From Anoxybacillus tepidamans PS2 (GTDB lineage Bacteria; Bacillota; Bacilli; Bacillales; Anoxybacillaceae), in assembly GCF_000620165.1 (NCBI RefSeq), contig NZ_JHVN01000006.1, positions 62,001-126,000 on the forward strand: 64,000 bases of DNA, read 5' to 3'. Position numbers and translations under genes: made by a program. Positions within the stretch are counted from its first letter, which is position 1, and each line of letters starts with the position of its first letter. Of the stretch, positions 40,002 through 48,554 are shown piece after piece. A model generated the notes under the pieces. That model did no database searches and had not been told where the DNA came from. It saw nothing but the letters and a program-made list of their open reading frames with translations.

Positions 40002-40388
40002 ATGAAAGTCATTTTGTTTGACGGCGTTTGCAATTTTTGCAGTGCAAGCGTCCGTTTTATTATCGAAAGGGACCCGCACGCGTATTTTCGTTTTGCTTCA
40101 TTGCAGAGCGAAGCGGGGCAGAAACTGTTGAGGAAGCACGGTGTCCCTGAACGGATCGATAGTTTGGTATTCATTGACGGATCTGCTTATTACACGAAAT
40201 CAAGCGCAGCCTTGAACATATGCAAGCATTTGCGAGGATGGTGGAAATATTTCTATATATTCGTTCTTATCCCGCGCCCGCTTCGCGATTACGTGTATGA
40301 TTGGGTCGCGAAAAACCGATACAAGTGGTTTGGGAAAGCAAACAACTGCCTCATTCCAACCGAAGAGATTCGGAAACGCTTTTTATAA
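40002..40388 (+). CDS. DCC-family (YuxK-like) thiol-disulfide oxidoreductase
   Basis: The 128-residue product starts KVILFDGVCNFCSASVRFI, the DxxCxxC hallmark of the DCC (DUF393) family, with ASLQSEAGQKLL and a late PRPLRDYVYDWVAKNRYKWFG. The family is predicted to be redox-active through the CxxC pair; B. subtilis YuxK is a member. It is preceded by TTGGAGAGG and is followed 28 bases later by the deoxyribosyltransferase-like gene. Confidence 0.88.
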   Translation: MKVILFDGVCNFCSASVRFIIERDPHAYFRFASLQSEAGQKLLRKHGVPERIDSLVFIDGSAYYTKSSAALNICKHLRGWWKYFYIFVLIPRPLRDYVYDWVAKNRYKWFGKANNCLIPTEEIRKRFL

Positions 40389-40416
40389 TAATATTTTTGC
40401 AGAAAGGAAGAAACCG

Positions 40417-40848
40417 ATGAAATTTTATATTGCATCAAGTTTTGTCAATAAGGAAGCGGTTCGTGTCTGCGCTCGCCGATTGATCGAGAGAGGATTCACG
40501 CAAACATATGACTGGACTGAAAACGAACGCGCTTCGACGATCGAGCAGCTTCTAAAAGTAGGAGAAGAAGAGAGACAAGCCGTAATGGCAGCCGATTTTT
40601 TTGTAATTTTGCTTCCAGCAGGAAAAGGAAGCCATGTCGAATTAGGCATTGCCCTTGCATCCGGGAAGCGGGTATACATGTACTCGCCTGATGAGGAGAT
40701 TTATGATCCAACGACAACGGCGACATTTTACCATCTTCCTGAAGTCCAAAAATTTGTTGGCACGCTCGATGCTTTTGTGGAGCAGCTTATTTTATGTGAA
40801 GCAAAGAAACAGGAGATTATCAATGAAAAGAAGCAAGCGAAATGCTGA
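40417..40848 (+). CDS. Nucleoside 2-deoxyribosyltransferase-like protein
   Basis: The 143-residue product MKFYIASSFVNKEAVRVCAR ... has the fold pattern of nucleoside 2-deoxyribosyltransferases and related NDT-like enzymes: FYIAS at the first strand, AVMAADFFVILLPAGKGSHVELGIALASGKRVYMYSPDEE, where GSHVELG contains the catalytic-type glutamate. Substrate is unknown. I chose ATG 40417 after AGAAAGGAAG; the longer frame overlaps the previous gene. The decayed cupin gene starts within its last codons. Confidence 0.75.
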   Translation: MKFYIASSFVNKEAVRVCARRLIERGFTQTYDWTENERASTIEQLLKVGEEERQAVMAADFFVILLPAGKGSHVELGIALASGKRVYMYSPDEEIYDPTTTATFYHLPEVQKFVGTLDAFVEQLILCEAKKQEIINEKKQAKC

Positions 40849-41162
40849 ACATGATGTGTGGGAGGACACTGCGCCGGCTGGCATTTAGTAAAAGACGATG
40901 ATTTGAGCGTGATTCACGAGCGAATGCCTGCTGGCACCTTTGAAATGAGATACTATCATAGAAAATCGCGGCCATTTTTTTCGTTTTGTCTGAAACTGTA
41001 ATGATCGAAATGTACGGTGAGGAAATCGTTCTTCAGCGGCACGAAGGAGTAGCAATTCCGCCGCTTGTTCCTCATCAAATGCTAAATCGATCTGAACAGG
41101 AGGTACAATTTTTGGTCATTTCTCAGCCGTTCAGTAAAAGCGACAGAGTATTAGCGAAGTAA
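40823..41162 (+). pseudogene. Cupin-domain protein, frameshifted
   Basis: ATG 40823 (AGGAGA upstream) begins MKRSKRNAEHDV, then the family sequence continues in another frame as GGHCAGWHLVKDDDLSVIHERMPAGTFEMRYYHRKS. A second shift falls in the T run at about 40976-40982, after which FFVLSETVMIEMYGEEIVLQRHEGVAIPPLVPHQMLNRS and FLVISQPFSKSDRV complete a cupin of the AraC-binding-like type. Two small indels thus inactivate an otherwise recognisable gene. Confidence 0.75.
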
Positions 41163-41395
41163 AAGGCTTTATCACTGCAACCGATCGAGATGAGGGGCGG
41201 TCGTTTGATCGTCATGTTCTCTATTTTTCTATCAGCACTGGGCACAAGAAATCTACTGTACGATCTGAGCGGAAAGTTCTTTGATTCCATTTTATCCCTA
41301 TTAAAGTTCTCTTCTTGTCTACTTATTTCTACAAACAACCGTTGCAAGACTTCTATTCTTACGCTCTACTGTTGGAAAACATGTGAAGGGAATCT
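41163..41395. other. Intergenic stretch, no gene supported
   Basis: Open frames exist on both strands (for example 41190-41405 plus and 41123-41347 minus), but neither has a start signal or a recognisable family. It may be decayed sequence continuing from the cupin pseudogene. Confidence 0.35.
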
Positions 41396-41472
41396 TGTAA
41401 TGTAATCGTAATGGATTTGTAACTACTTCTTATTCTTTCTGTTACCGATTCGCCATCTTTTTTATATATAAT
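41396..41472 (+). promoter_or_regulatory. WalR-like repeats and promoter of the endopeptidase gene
   Basis: Hexamers close to the WalR half-site TGTWAH stand in 11-base register: TGTAAT (41396), CGTAAT (41407), TGTAAC (41418) and TGTTAC (41440). Downstream TATAAT lies at 41467-41472, about 45 bases before the start codon. TGTWAH-N5-TGTWAH direct repeats are the binding sites of WalR (YycF), which controls D,L-endopeptidases in Bacillus. Confidence 0.6.
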
Positions 41473-41516
41473 GGTCCATGTTGATAGAAAAATAAATCTA
41501 CCTGGAGGAGTACAGC

Positions 41517-42557
41517 ATGAAAAAATCCGTTATTCTTACAGGTACCATTGTGACTTCTTTGCTAGCGGGGCAAACGGCTTTTGCGAGCGGCTACACGGTT
41601 CAAGATGGCGATACACTTTGGGACATATCTAAAAAATATAACACTACTGTTGAAACATTAAAGCAAGCGAACCATTTAACTTCCGATCTTATTTTTCCCG
41701 GCCAAGTATTAAAAGTGAATGATAAAAAAGATGTATATGTAGTGAAAAACGGCGATACGTTAAGCGGTATTGCAAAGCAGTTTCATACGACAGTTCATTC
41801 ATTATTGCAAATGAATCCGGGGATTTCGGATCCAGACTTTATTAAAATTGGCCAAAAAGTTTATTTGTCTGAAGCGGTTTCCGCTCCTGCTAAACCTGCT
41901 GTAGAACCCGCTTCCGATCGGTATTACATAGCAAAAGAACGAGACACCCTTTCTAGCATCGCTAAAAAGTTTAACACGACGGTTCGTTCATTGCTTGCGT
42001 TAAATCCAGGAATTGCGAATCCAAACTTTATTCGCGCAGGGCAAGCTATAAAAGTTACCGGGTCAAATCAAACGGTATCTTCAGTCGAGCGAACGAATCA
42101 ACAGCTGAAAGTAGTATCTCCTCCAAAGCAAAAAGTTTCTGCCAGCTATGCGGAAAGCAGCGTAAAAGCTACGAATTCTTCTTTAGCCGATCAAATTATT
42201 CAAATTGGCGAAAAATATTTAGGGGCCAAATATTTGTACGGTGCCAGCCCGTCCCGTACAGATGCGTTTGATTGTTCCTCCTTTACAATGCGGGTATTTA
42301 GCGAAGTAGGAATTTCTTTGCCTCGTAGTTCGGGGGCGCAGTCACAAGCAGGTACGACAGTTTCTGTTAATGGGTTGCAAAAAGGGGATTTGGTCTTTTT
42401 TGACACCGACTTCAATGGAACGATCAACCACGTTGGAATATATGCAGGTAACGGGCAAATGTTAAATGCCACAATTTCAAAAGGAGTCTGCTACGTGTCG
42501 ATTGACTCTCCTTATTGGAAAGAACGTTTTGTGAAAGCAACGCGCGTGATTAACTAA
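41517..42557 (+). CDS. LysM x3 - NlpC/P60 cell wall endopeptidase
   Basis: The 346-residue exported protein has a signal peptide ending AFA-SG, three LysM domains (about residues 25-68, 72-118 and 134-180, each with a YxVxxGDTLxxIxKxF/Y core), a Ser/Lys-rich linker, and a C-terminal NlpC/P60 domain. The catalytic cysteine is in FDCSSF (about C253), the histidine in NHVGIYAG. It would cut D-Glu-mDAP bonds in peptidoglycan, as LytE/LytF/CwlS do. The ATG follows CTGGAGGAG. WalR-like repeats upstream fit such a role. Confidence 0.93.
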   Translation: MKKSVILTGTIVTSLLAGQTAFASGYTVQDGDTLWDISKKYNTTVETLKQANHLTSDLIFPGQVLKVNDKKDVYVVKNGDTLSGIAKQFHTTVHSLLQMNPGISDPDFIKIGQKVYLSEAVSAPAKPAVEPASDRYYIAKERDTLSSIAKKFNTTVRSLLALNPGIANPNFIRAGQAIKVTGSNQTVSSVERTNQQLKVVSPPKQKVSASYAESSVKATNSSLADQIIQIGEKYLGAKYLYGASPSRTDAFDCSSFTMRVFSEVGISLPRSSGAQSQAGTTVSVNGLQKGDLVFFDTDFNGTINHVGIYAGNGQMLNATISKGVCYVSIDSPYWKERFVKATRVIN

Positions 42558-42650
42558 TAGATTCTATTTGTAATGTTGGAAGCTAAGGATTAGTCGAACA
42601 CCCATCACTAACAGTTGATGTTTTATTCCCTACACCATTAAAAATATTTT

Positions 42651-42689
42651 AAAAAAGCCTCTTTCATTATGAAAGGGGCTTTTTTTTTT
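42651..42689 (+). terminator. Intrinsic terminator
   Basis: AAAAGCC(T)CTTTC and GAAAG(G)GGCTTTT form the stem, followed by ten T. Confidence 0.9.
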
Positions 42690-43014
42690 GTTTAGACAAA
42701 TTATATTTTTACAAAAACCTATGTCTTTGAATCGGTCCCAACGTTCTATTCTATGAGGATAAAAAATGAATGATGATTCCTAAACTACTTTGAGGTTTTC
42801 GAAACGGGATGCGAATGGGAAAAGTAGATTCATTGTGCAACAAGGTATTTTGATCATATTTGCCGTACTATTTGTAATAGGTAGATTCAACGATGCAGAA
42901 TAGAAAAAGCCATTGAAATCCATTATACTTGTTGGTAACAAAAAATGGTGCGCGCAAACAATTTTCGAGCGGAATATCTCAGAATTAACAATAAATAGGA
43001 ACGGGGTGAATCAA
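42690..43014. other. Intergenic leader of the nnr operon
   Basis: No gene is supported. TATACT near 42926 could be a -10 for the nnr operon, without a matching -35. An in-frame extension of nnr to 42913 has no start signal. Confidence 0.35.
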
Positions 43015-44547
43015 ATGCGCATTGTTACAGCTTCGGAAATGTATGCTATCGATCGATATACAATTGAACAAATTGGAATGTGCGAACAATCGCTGATGGA
43101 AAATGCAGGACAGGCTGTTGCGCGAATATTGTTTGAGCGAATCTCTCCATCTCAGCGCGTTGCTGTGTTGGCGGGGGCGGGCAATAATGGCGGAGATGGG
43201 GTTGTCATTGCGAGAATGCTGAAAAGCCGCGGCTATACGGTAGATTTATGGCATATTCCGCCGCGGGAAAAGATAAGAGGTGCGGCGCAAAAAGCGCTTG
43301 AAATCTATGAGAACTGCGGTTATGAAACGAAAAGCTATATCGAAAATGAGGGGCTATTTTTTCAGCAACTCGAAAGTTATGACGTTATTATTGACGCGCT
43401 GCTTGGAATCGGCGTAAAAGGAGCTATAAGAGCGCCTTACAACGAAATGATTAACGAGATTAATAAGCTTGAGAAAGCGGTTGTATATGCGATCGATGTG
43501 CCAAGCGGAATTTCGGCTGATGGCGGAGAAGTCGAAACGGCTGTTTGCGCCGATATGACGATGACGATTCAATATCCGAAGCTGAGTGCCTATACGTTTC
43601 CAACCGCCGATTATTACGGTGAATTAGTGGTTGTCGATATCGGCATTCCGCCGCGTTCACTTGAACATCATGCCGCCTTCCGCCAAGTATGGATGAAAGA
43701 GGACGTGATCCGGACATTGCCGACAAGAAAACGCTCGGCGCATAAAGGAACGCATGGCAAAGGAGTTGTTGTAGGAGGCTCGCGAAATATGACCGGAGCT
43801 GTCATGCTGGCGGCGAAAGCAGCTTTGCGAAGCGGAGCAGGGCTTTTGACGATGGCGATTCCTGACGCTATTTATGACGCAGTAGCAAGCTGGATTCCTG
43901 AAACGATGTATTTGCCATGTTCGTCTAAAAATGGCTACTTTGCTGGAGATATCAATTTTATAAATTTGGACATTGATGCGATCGCCATCGGGCCGGGGAT
44001 GGGAAGGACGGAAGGAACGAAACAGGCGGTTCAAGCCGCTCTTAGAGAAGATGTGCCGGTTGTGCTTGATGCCGACGCGCTATTTTTCTGGAACGAGTAC
44101 GTTTCGCTTGTAAAAAAGCGAACGAGTCCAACGATTGTGACCCCGCATCCGGGCGAGATGGCGCGCATGCTTGGGACCTCAATTGGAGCAATCGAAAATG
44201 ACCGTTTTCATGTAAGCAGGCAGTTTGCCATCGATTATGGCGTCTATGTCGTCTTGAAAGGCCCTTACACGATTGTTGCGACACCGGACGGAAAACAGTA
44301 CATTAACACGACCGGCAATCCGGCTCTTGCCAAGGGCGGAAGCGGCGATGTGCTTGCGGGCATCATTCTCGCCTTTCTTATGCAACACCGCTCGATTGAA
44401 ACGGCGCTCAGTAACGCGGTATGGGTGCATGGCAAAGCGGCTGATCTTCTTGTGCAAACGGGACATTCACCTTTTGATGTGCTGGCGACGGATGTGATTG
44501 ATGCGATTCCGCGCGTCCTTTTTCAGTTGGGTGAAGAGAAAAGATGA
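43015..44547 (+). CDS. nnr: Bifunctional NAD(P)HX epimerase/dehydratase
   Basis: The product of about 510 residues fuses a YjeF_N-type epimerase (residues about 1-215; AGAGNNGGDGVVIARML, DALLGIGVKG, AIDVPSGISADGG) with an ADP-dependent (S)-NAD(P)H-hydrate dehydratase (about 225-505; KGTHGKGVVVGGSRNMTGA, TPHPGEMARML, GGSGDVLAGIILAF). It repairs NADH and NADPH that have been hydrated by heat or by GAPDH side reaction. ATG 43015 follows GGGGTGAATC. Its stop overlaps the pxpB start as ATGA, so it heads an operon with the 5-oxoprolinase genes. Confidence 0.93.
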   Translation: MRIVTASEMYAIDRYTIEQIGMCEQSLMENAGQAVARILFERISPSQRVAVLAGAGNNGGDGVVIARMLKSRGYTVDLWHIPPREKIRGAAQKALEIYENCGYETKSYIENEGLFFQQLESYDVIIDALLGIGVKGAIRAPYNEMINEINKLEKAVVYAIDVPSGISADGGEVETAVCADMTMTIQYPKLSAYTFPTADYYGELVVVDIGIPPRSLEHHAAFRQVWMKEDVIRTLPTRKRSAHKGTHGKGVVVGGSRNMTGAVMLAAKAALRSGAGLLTMAIPDAIYDAVASWIPETMYLPCSSKNGYFAGDINFINLDIDAIAIGPGMGRTEGTKQAVQAALREDVPVVLDADALFFWNEYVSLVKKRTSPTIVTPHPGEMARMLGTSIGAIENDRFHVSRQFAIDYGVYVVLKGPYTIVATPDGKQYINTTGNPALAKGGSGDVLAGIILAFLMQHRSIETALSNAVWVHGKAADLLVQTGHSPFDVLATDVIDAIPRVLFQLGEEKR

Positions 44548-45248
44548 TGGCGTATACAATATTTCCATTATGCGAAAACGCCCTGACTGTTCGCTTTTCT
44601 AATGAAATGAGCGAAGAAGCGAGCAGATGCGTTCAGCAGCTAGCGAGCTTGCTAGGTAGCGGCGCATACGAAGGAATCATTGATATTGTTCCAGCCTTTT
44701 CGTCCGTTACGATTTATTATGATCCGCTTATATTAGGTACGTATAAGCAAGCATGCAGCATCATTAAGGCGGAAATGGAAAAGATGGATCCAACCAGCCT
44801 ATTTAGAGAGAAACGAACGATTGTTATTCCTGTTTGTTATGGAGGGGAATTTGGTCCCGATTTGCCGGAGGTAGCGCGCTATCATTGCATGGCTGAAGAG
44901 GAGGTCATTCGCCTTCATTCAGCAGCACGGTACAAAGTCTATATGATCGGTTTTGCTCCAGGTTTTGCGTATTTAGGCGGATTGCCTTCGCAGCTTGCCG
45001 CTCCGCGCCGAGCGGTTCCCCGCCTTGTCGTCCCGGCCGGTTCCGTCGGCATTGCCGGAAGCCAGACGGGAGTGTATCCGTTCGCCACGCCTGGAGGCTG
45101 GCAAATTATCGGAAGAACGCCGTTAGCGTTGTTCCACCCGAACCAGCAGCCGCCTAGTTTGCTGCAAGCTGGAGATATCGTGCAGTTTCGGCCAATTGAC
45201 GAGAAAGAATACAGGATGTGGGGAAGAGATGGGTGTTTTCGTTCTTGA
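44544..45248 (+). CDS. pxpB: 5-oxoprolinase subunit PxpB
   Basis: The 234-residue product is a KipI/PxpB-type subunit (allophanate hydrolase subunit 1 fold): ENALTVRFSNEMSEEASRCV at the start, IVIPVCYGGEFGPDLPEVA, YMIGFAPGFAYLGGLP, PAGSVGIAGSQTGVYPFATPGGWQIIGRTPL. Together with PxpC and PxpA it forms the ATP-dependent 5-oxoprolinase that opens pyroglutamate to glutamate. In older annotations it is the kinase inhibitor KipI. The start overlaps the nnr stop; pxpC begins 20 bases before its own stop. Confidence 0.93.
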   Translation: MMAYTIFPLCENALTVRFSNEMSEEASRCVQQLASLLGSGAYEGIIDIVPAFSSVTIYYDPLILGTYKQACSIIKAEMEKMDPTSLFREKRTIVIPVCYGGEFGPDLPEVARYHCMAEEEVIRLHSAARYKVYMIGFAPGFAYLGGLPSQLAAPRRAVPRLVVPAGSVGIAGSQTGVYPFATPGGWQIIGRTPLALFHPNQQPPSLLQAGDIVQFRPIDEKEYRMWGRDGCFRS

Positions 45249-46209
45249 TGGCGGCTTTTTAACGACGATTCAAGATTTAGGGCGATGGGGATTTCAAAAA
45301 GACGGTGTATCAGTTGGAGGCGTGATGGATGCTTTTGCGAGCCGCCTCGCCAATTTTTTAGTGGGGAATGACGAATCCGAAGCCGTATTAGAAATGACAA
45401 TGATTGGTCCGACATTGCGATTTGAAATGGAAGCGGTTGTGGCGGTTTGCGGCGGCGAATTTTCTTGCCAGCTCAATGATCAACGAGCGCCGCTTTGGCA
45501 GCCGCTTTCGGTGAAGCCGGGCGATGTGCTCTCAATTGGCCCGTGCCATCACGGGTATCGGGGATATATCGCTTTTTCGGGAGGTTTGCAAGTGCCGCTT
45601 GTTTTGAGCAGCCGTTCGACATACATCAAAGCGGCGATCGGCGGCTTGAACGGCCGCCCGTTGCGAAAAGGGGATGTGCTTCCGCTTCAGCCGCCTCGCC
45701 GTGTGCCAATGCGCCGGTTCGATTGGGGCATTGCGTATCGTGCGCGTTCGTACATATACGGCGGTGAAAAAATCGTTCGCGCCATTGCAGGACCAGAACA
45801 TCATATGTTCACCGCTGAGAGCGTGCAGCGTTTTTTTACCACAGCATATGAAGTGACAACGCAATCGGACCGCATGGGCTATCGATTGCGAGGAGCGGAG
45901 TTAAAGCGGCATACCGACCGAGAAATGCTTTCAGAAGCGGTGGCATTTGGCACGGTGCAAGTGCCAACGTCGGGAGAACCGATCGTGCTCATGGCTGACC
46001 GGCAAACGACAGGGGGCTATCCGCGCATTGCCCAAGTGTTGTCGGTCGATTTGCCGATTTTAGCGCAAGCGCGCCCCGGCGACCGCATTCGCTTTCAAAA
46101 AGTGTCCTGGCAGGAAGCAGAGCGGTTATATATCGAACGCGAGCATGAGATGAGGCAGTGGAAAGCGGTCATCCAGCAAAAATGGAGGGATACAGGTGGC
46201 ACAAATTGA
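45229..46209 (+). CDS. pxpC: 5-oxoprolinase subunit PxpC
   Basis: The product of about 326 residues is the KipA/PxpC-type subunit (allophanate hydrolase subunit 2 fold): [36 protein letters not shown]-like [35 protein letters not shown], and late [30 protein letters not shown] chose ATG 45229, preceded by GGGGAAGAG, because the upstream in-frame start at 45196 would add residues unlike the family. It overlaps pxpB and pxpA, consistent with a stoichiometric complex. Confidence 0.93.
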   Translation: MGVFVLDGGFLTTIQDLGRWGFQKDGVSVGGVMDAFASRLANFLVGNDESEAVLEMTMIGPTLRFEMEAVVAVCGGEFSCQLNDQRAPLWQPLSVKPGDVLSIGPCHHGYRGYIAFSGGLQVPLVLSSRSTYIKAAIGGLNGRPLRKGDVLPLQPPRRVPMRRFDWGIAYRARSYIYGGEKIVRAIAGPEHHMFTAESVQRFFTTAYEVTTQSDRMGYRLRGAELKRHTDREMLSEAVAFGTVQVPTSGEPIVLMADRQTTGGYPRIAQVLSVDLPILAQARPGDRIRFQKVSWQEAERLYIEREHEMRQWKAVIQQKWRDTGGTN

Positions 46210-46951
46210 TCTCAATTGCGACTTTGGCGAAAGCTTTGGTGTATACGAGCTCGGGAATGAAGAACTCTTAAATTACGTCACGTCTGTCAACATTGCGTGC
46301 GGATTCCATGCGGGCGATCCGGTTGTGATGCGGAAAACGGTGCAGATGGCGCTCGAAAAGGGAACAGCGATCGGCGCGCACCCCGGTTTTCCGGATTTGC
46401 TTGGCTTTGGGCGCCGCAATATGCATGTCACGTTTGAAGAGGCGTACGCCTATGTTGTCTATCAAATTGGAGCGCTATCGGCATTTGTCAAGGCGGAAGG
46501 AGGGCGGCTTTCCCACGTCAAACCGCACGGCGCTTTGTATAATATGGCGGCGAAAGATGCAGAATTGGCGGAAGCGATCGCCCAAGCGGTGCGCGATGTG
46601 GATTCGTCGCTCGTTTTATATGGGCTTAGCGGCAGCGAACTGATTCGTGCCGGCAGGCGGTTTGGCTTGAAAACGGCCAGTGAAGTGTTTGCCGACCGGA
46701 CGTATCAAAAAGACGGTTCATTGACACCAAGAAATGATCCGAGGGCGCTCATCACAGATGAAGCGGAAGCGGTGCAGCAAGTGTTGAAAATGGTTCAAGA
46801 AGGGCGCGTGCGAACACTTGAAGGCGATGATGTTGTAATTGAGGCGGAAACGGTGTGCATTCACGGAGACGGGAGTCAAGCCGTTTCGTTTGCGAAGCGG
46901 TTAGTTCAAGCGTTGCATGGCGCGATGGTTGAAATTAGAGCGATCGGATAA
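46196..46951 (+). CDS. pxpA: 5-oxoprolinase subunit PxpA (LamB/YcsF family)
   Basis: The 251-residue product begins with the family signature [19 protein letters not shown], followed by [52 protein letters not shown] and [18 protein letters not shown]. PxpA works with PxpB and PxpC to open 5-oxoproline at the expense of ATP. The start is GTG 46196 after ATGGAGGGATACAG, inside the end of pxpC. Confidence 0.94.
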   Translation: MAQIDLNCDFGESFGVYELGNEELLNYVTSVNIACGFHAGDPVVMRKTVQMALEKGTAIGAHPGFPDLLGFGRRNMHVTFEEAYAYVVYQIGALSAFVKAEGGRLSHVKPHGALYNMAAKDAELAEAIAQAVRDVDSSLVLYGLSGSELIRAGRRFGLKTASEVFADRTYQKDGSLTPRNDPRALITDEAEAVQQVLKMVQEGRVRTLEGDDVVIEAETVCIHGDGSQAVSFAKRLVQALHGAMVEIRAIG

Positions 46952-47010
46952 CTAAAACGTGATGTGTTCGGGCGCCATTCACAGTAAATAAAATCATAGA
47001 GAGAAGAGAG

Positions 47011-47496
47011 ATGAAGATGACGATTCGCCTGGCTGTAAAGGAAGAAGCGCCGCTCATTCACGAAGTGATGATGGCGGCGTTCGCTGAATATCGGGAGATG
47101 GATGTTCCGTCCAGCGCGCTTGAGGAAACGGTTGAATCGATTCAGCAAGTACTTGAAAGCGGCAAAGAACAAGCGCTTCTTTATTTTGACGGCAAGCGGC
47201 CCATTGGCATGGTGCGGTTTACATTGGACGAGACGTCGCTTTATTTTTTCCGGCTGTCCGTTCGTCCCGATTCCCGCGGCAAGGGAATCGCAAAAGCGAT
47301 GTTGCGCGCGCTCGAACAGTATGCCAAAGAGCATGGCTGCTATGAAATTCGCTGTTCGGTGCGGCTATCGCTGACGAAGAACGTTCGTTTGTATGAATCC
47401 ATGGGATATACTATCTTAGAGGAACGGATAGTGACAGCCGTAAACGGGTCGTTTGTCAAAACAGCCGAAATGCAAAAACAGCTTTCATATACGTAG
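47011..47496 (+). CDS. GNAT N-acetyltransferase
   Basis: The 161-residue single-domain GNAT has TIRLAVKEEAPLIHEVMMAAFAEY, the acetyl-CoA loop LSVRPDSRGKGIAKAMLRALEQYA, and VRLYESMGY. The acceptor is unknown. It starts 60 bases after pxpA; purine-rich GAGAGAAGAGAG precedes ATG 47011, with a second possible start at 47017. The next gene begins 17 bases after its stop, so it may belong to the same transcript as the flanking repair genes. Confidence 0.82.
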   Translation: MKMTIRLAVKEEAPLIHEVMMAAFAEYREMDVPSSALEETVESIQQVLESGKEQALLYFDGKRPIGMVRFTLDETSLYFFRLSVRPDSRGKGIAKAMLRALEQYAKEHGCYEIRCSVRLSLTKNVRLYESMGYTILEERIVTAVNGSFVKTAEMQKQLSYT

Positions 47497-47512
47497 GAGG
47501 AAGGTGGAGACA

Positions 47513-48481
47513 TTGTCATTTGCGACGCCGACCGTTGTTATCAGCAAATGTCTTGGATTTGCGGAATGCCGTTATAACGGCGATATCATTCAAGACCGTT
47601 TCGTTCAGCAATTAACCCCATTTGTTCGAGTGATTTCCGTTTGTCCGGAGATGGAGATTGGACTTGGAGTGCCGCGCGAGACGATTCGTTTAGTAAAAGA
47701 AGGAGAAGACATCAGGCTCGTTCAGCCGTCTACCGGGCGCGATCTCACCGAGCCGATGAAGCAGTTTTCCCTATCGTTTTTAAGTTCGCTCGGCGACATC
47801 GACGGATTTATCCTCAAAAGCCGCTCGCCAACGTGCGGAACGAAGGACGTGAAAGTATATGCGGGAGTCGAAAAAACCCCGGTGATTGGCAAAGGGGTAG
47901 GTTTGTTCGCACAGGCCGTCAGCGGCACTTTTTCGCACGCGGCGATTGAGGAAGAAGGGAGGCTGACCAATTTTGCGATTCGTGAGCATTTTTTAACGAA
48001 ACTATTTACGTTGGCGTTATTCCGCGACATCAAGAAAGAACGCTCGATGCAAAAACTCGTCGAATTTCACGCACAGCATAAATATTTATTCATGGCGTAC
48101 AACCAGACGCGACTAAAACAGCTCGGCAACATTGTCGCTAATCGAGAGCGCCTGCCGATCGAGCAAGTGCTTGCCGAGTACGAAGCGGCACTTTACTCGC
48201 TGTTTGCCAAACGGGCGCGGCGCAACTCCCACATCAATGTCTGCCAACATATGATGGGGTATTTTAAAAACGAATTGTCGCCGCAAGAAAAAACGTATTT
48301 TTTGGAGCTGCTGGAAAAATACCGCGAGCAAAAATTGCCGCTCAGCAGCATCACAAGCGTGCTGAAATCGTGGGTCATCCGTTACGGGAACGAATATCTT
48401 TTGCAGCAGCGCTACTTTGAGCCGTATCCGCCAGCGCTTGTCGACATGAGCGATTCGGCGAAAGGAAAAGAGACGGAATAG
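47513..48481 (+). CDS. DUF523-DUF1722 protein (TudS-like N-terminal domain)
   Basis: The product of about 322 residues has an N-terminal DUF523 domain (1-150) with three conserved cysteines, SKCLGF (C13), SVCPEMEIGLG (C44) and KSRSPTCGTKDV (C108), which in characterised TudS hold a [4Fe-4S] cluster used to desulfurise 2-thiouracil. The C-terminal DUF1722 (YbgA-like; LVEFHAQHKYLFMAYNQ, RNSHINVCQHMMGYFKNELS) has no known activity. The start is probably TTG 47513, 5-6 bases after AGGTGG; the longer frame overlaps the GNAT gene. Confidence 0.85.
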   Translation: MSFATPTVVISKCLGFAECRYNGDIIQDRFVQQLTPFVRVISVCPEMEIGLGVPRETIRLVKEGEDIRLVQPSTGRDLTEPMKQFSLSFLSSLGDIDGFILKSRSPTCGTKDVKVYAGVEKTPVIGKGVGLFAQAVSGTFSHAAIEEEGRLTNFAIREHFLTKLFTLALFRDIKKERSMQKLVEFHAQHKYLFMAYNQTRLKQLGNIVANRERLPIEQVLAEYEAALYSLFAKRARRNSHINVCQHMMGYFKNELSPQEKTYFLELLEKYREQKLPLSSITSVLKSWVIRYGNEYLLQQRYFEPYPPALVDMSDSAKGKETE

Positions 48482-48493
48482 AAAGAGAAAACA

Positions 48494-48525
48494 AGCAAAT
48501 CGGTGGAATTTGCCGATTTGGCTTT
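48494..48525 (+). terminator. Probable terminator after the DUF523 gene
   Basis: GCAAATCGG and CCGATTTGGC pair across a 9-base loop, followed by TTTATA. The T run is short. Confidence 0.55.
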
Positions 48526-48554
48526 ATATAAGGCGATCGAAGAGGAGATATGAG

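Noticed and set aside
41123-41405. Transposase remnant between the cupin pseudogene and the endopeptidase
   Set aside because: Frames on both strands are open but no transposase motif could be recognised.
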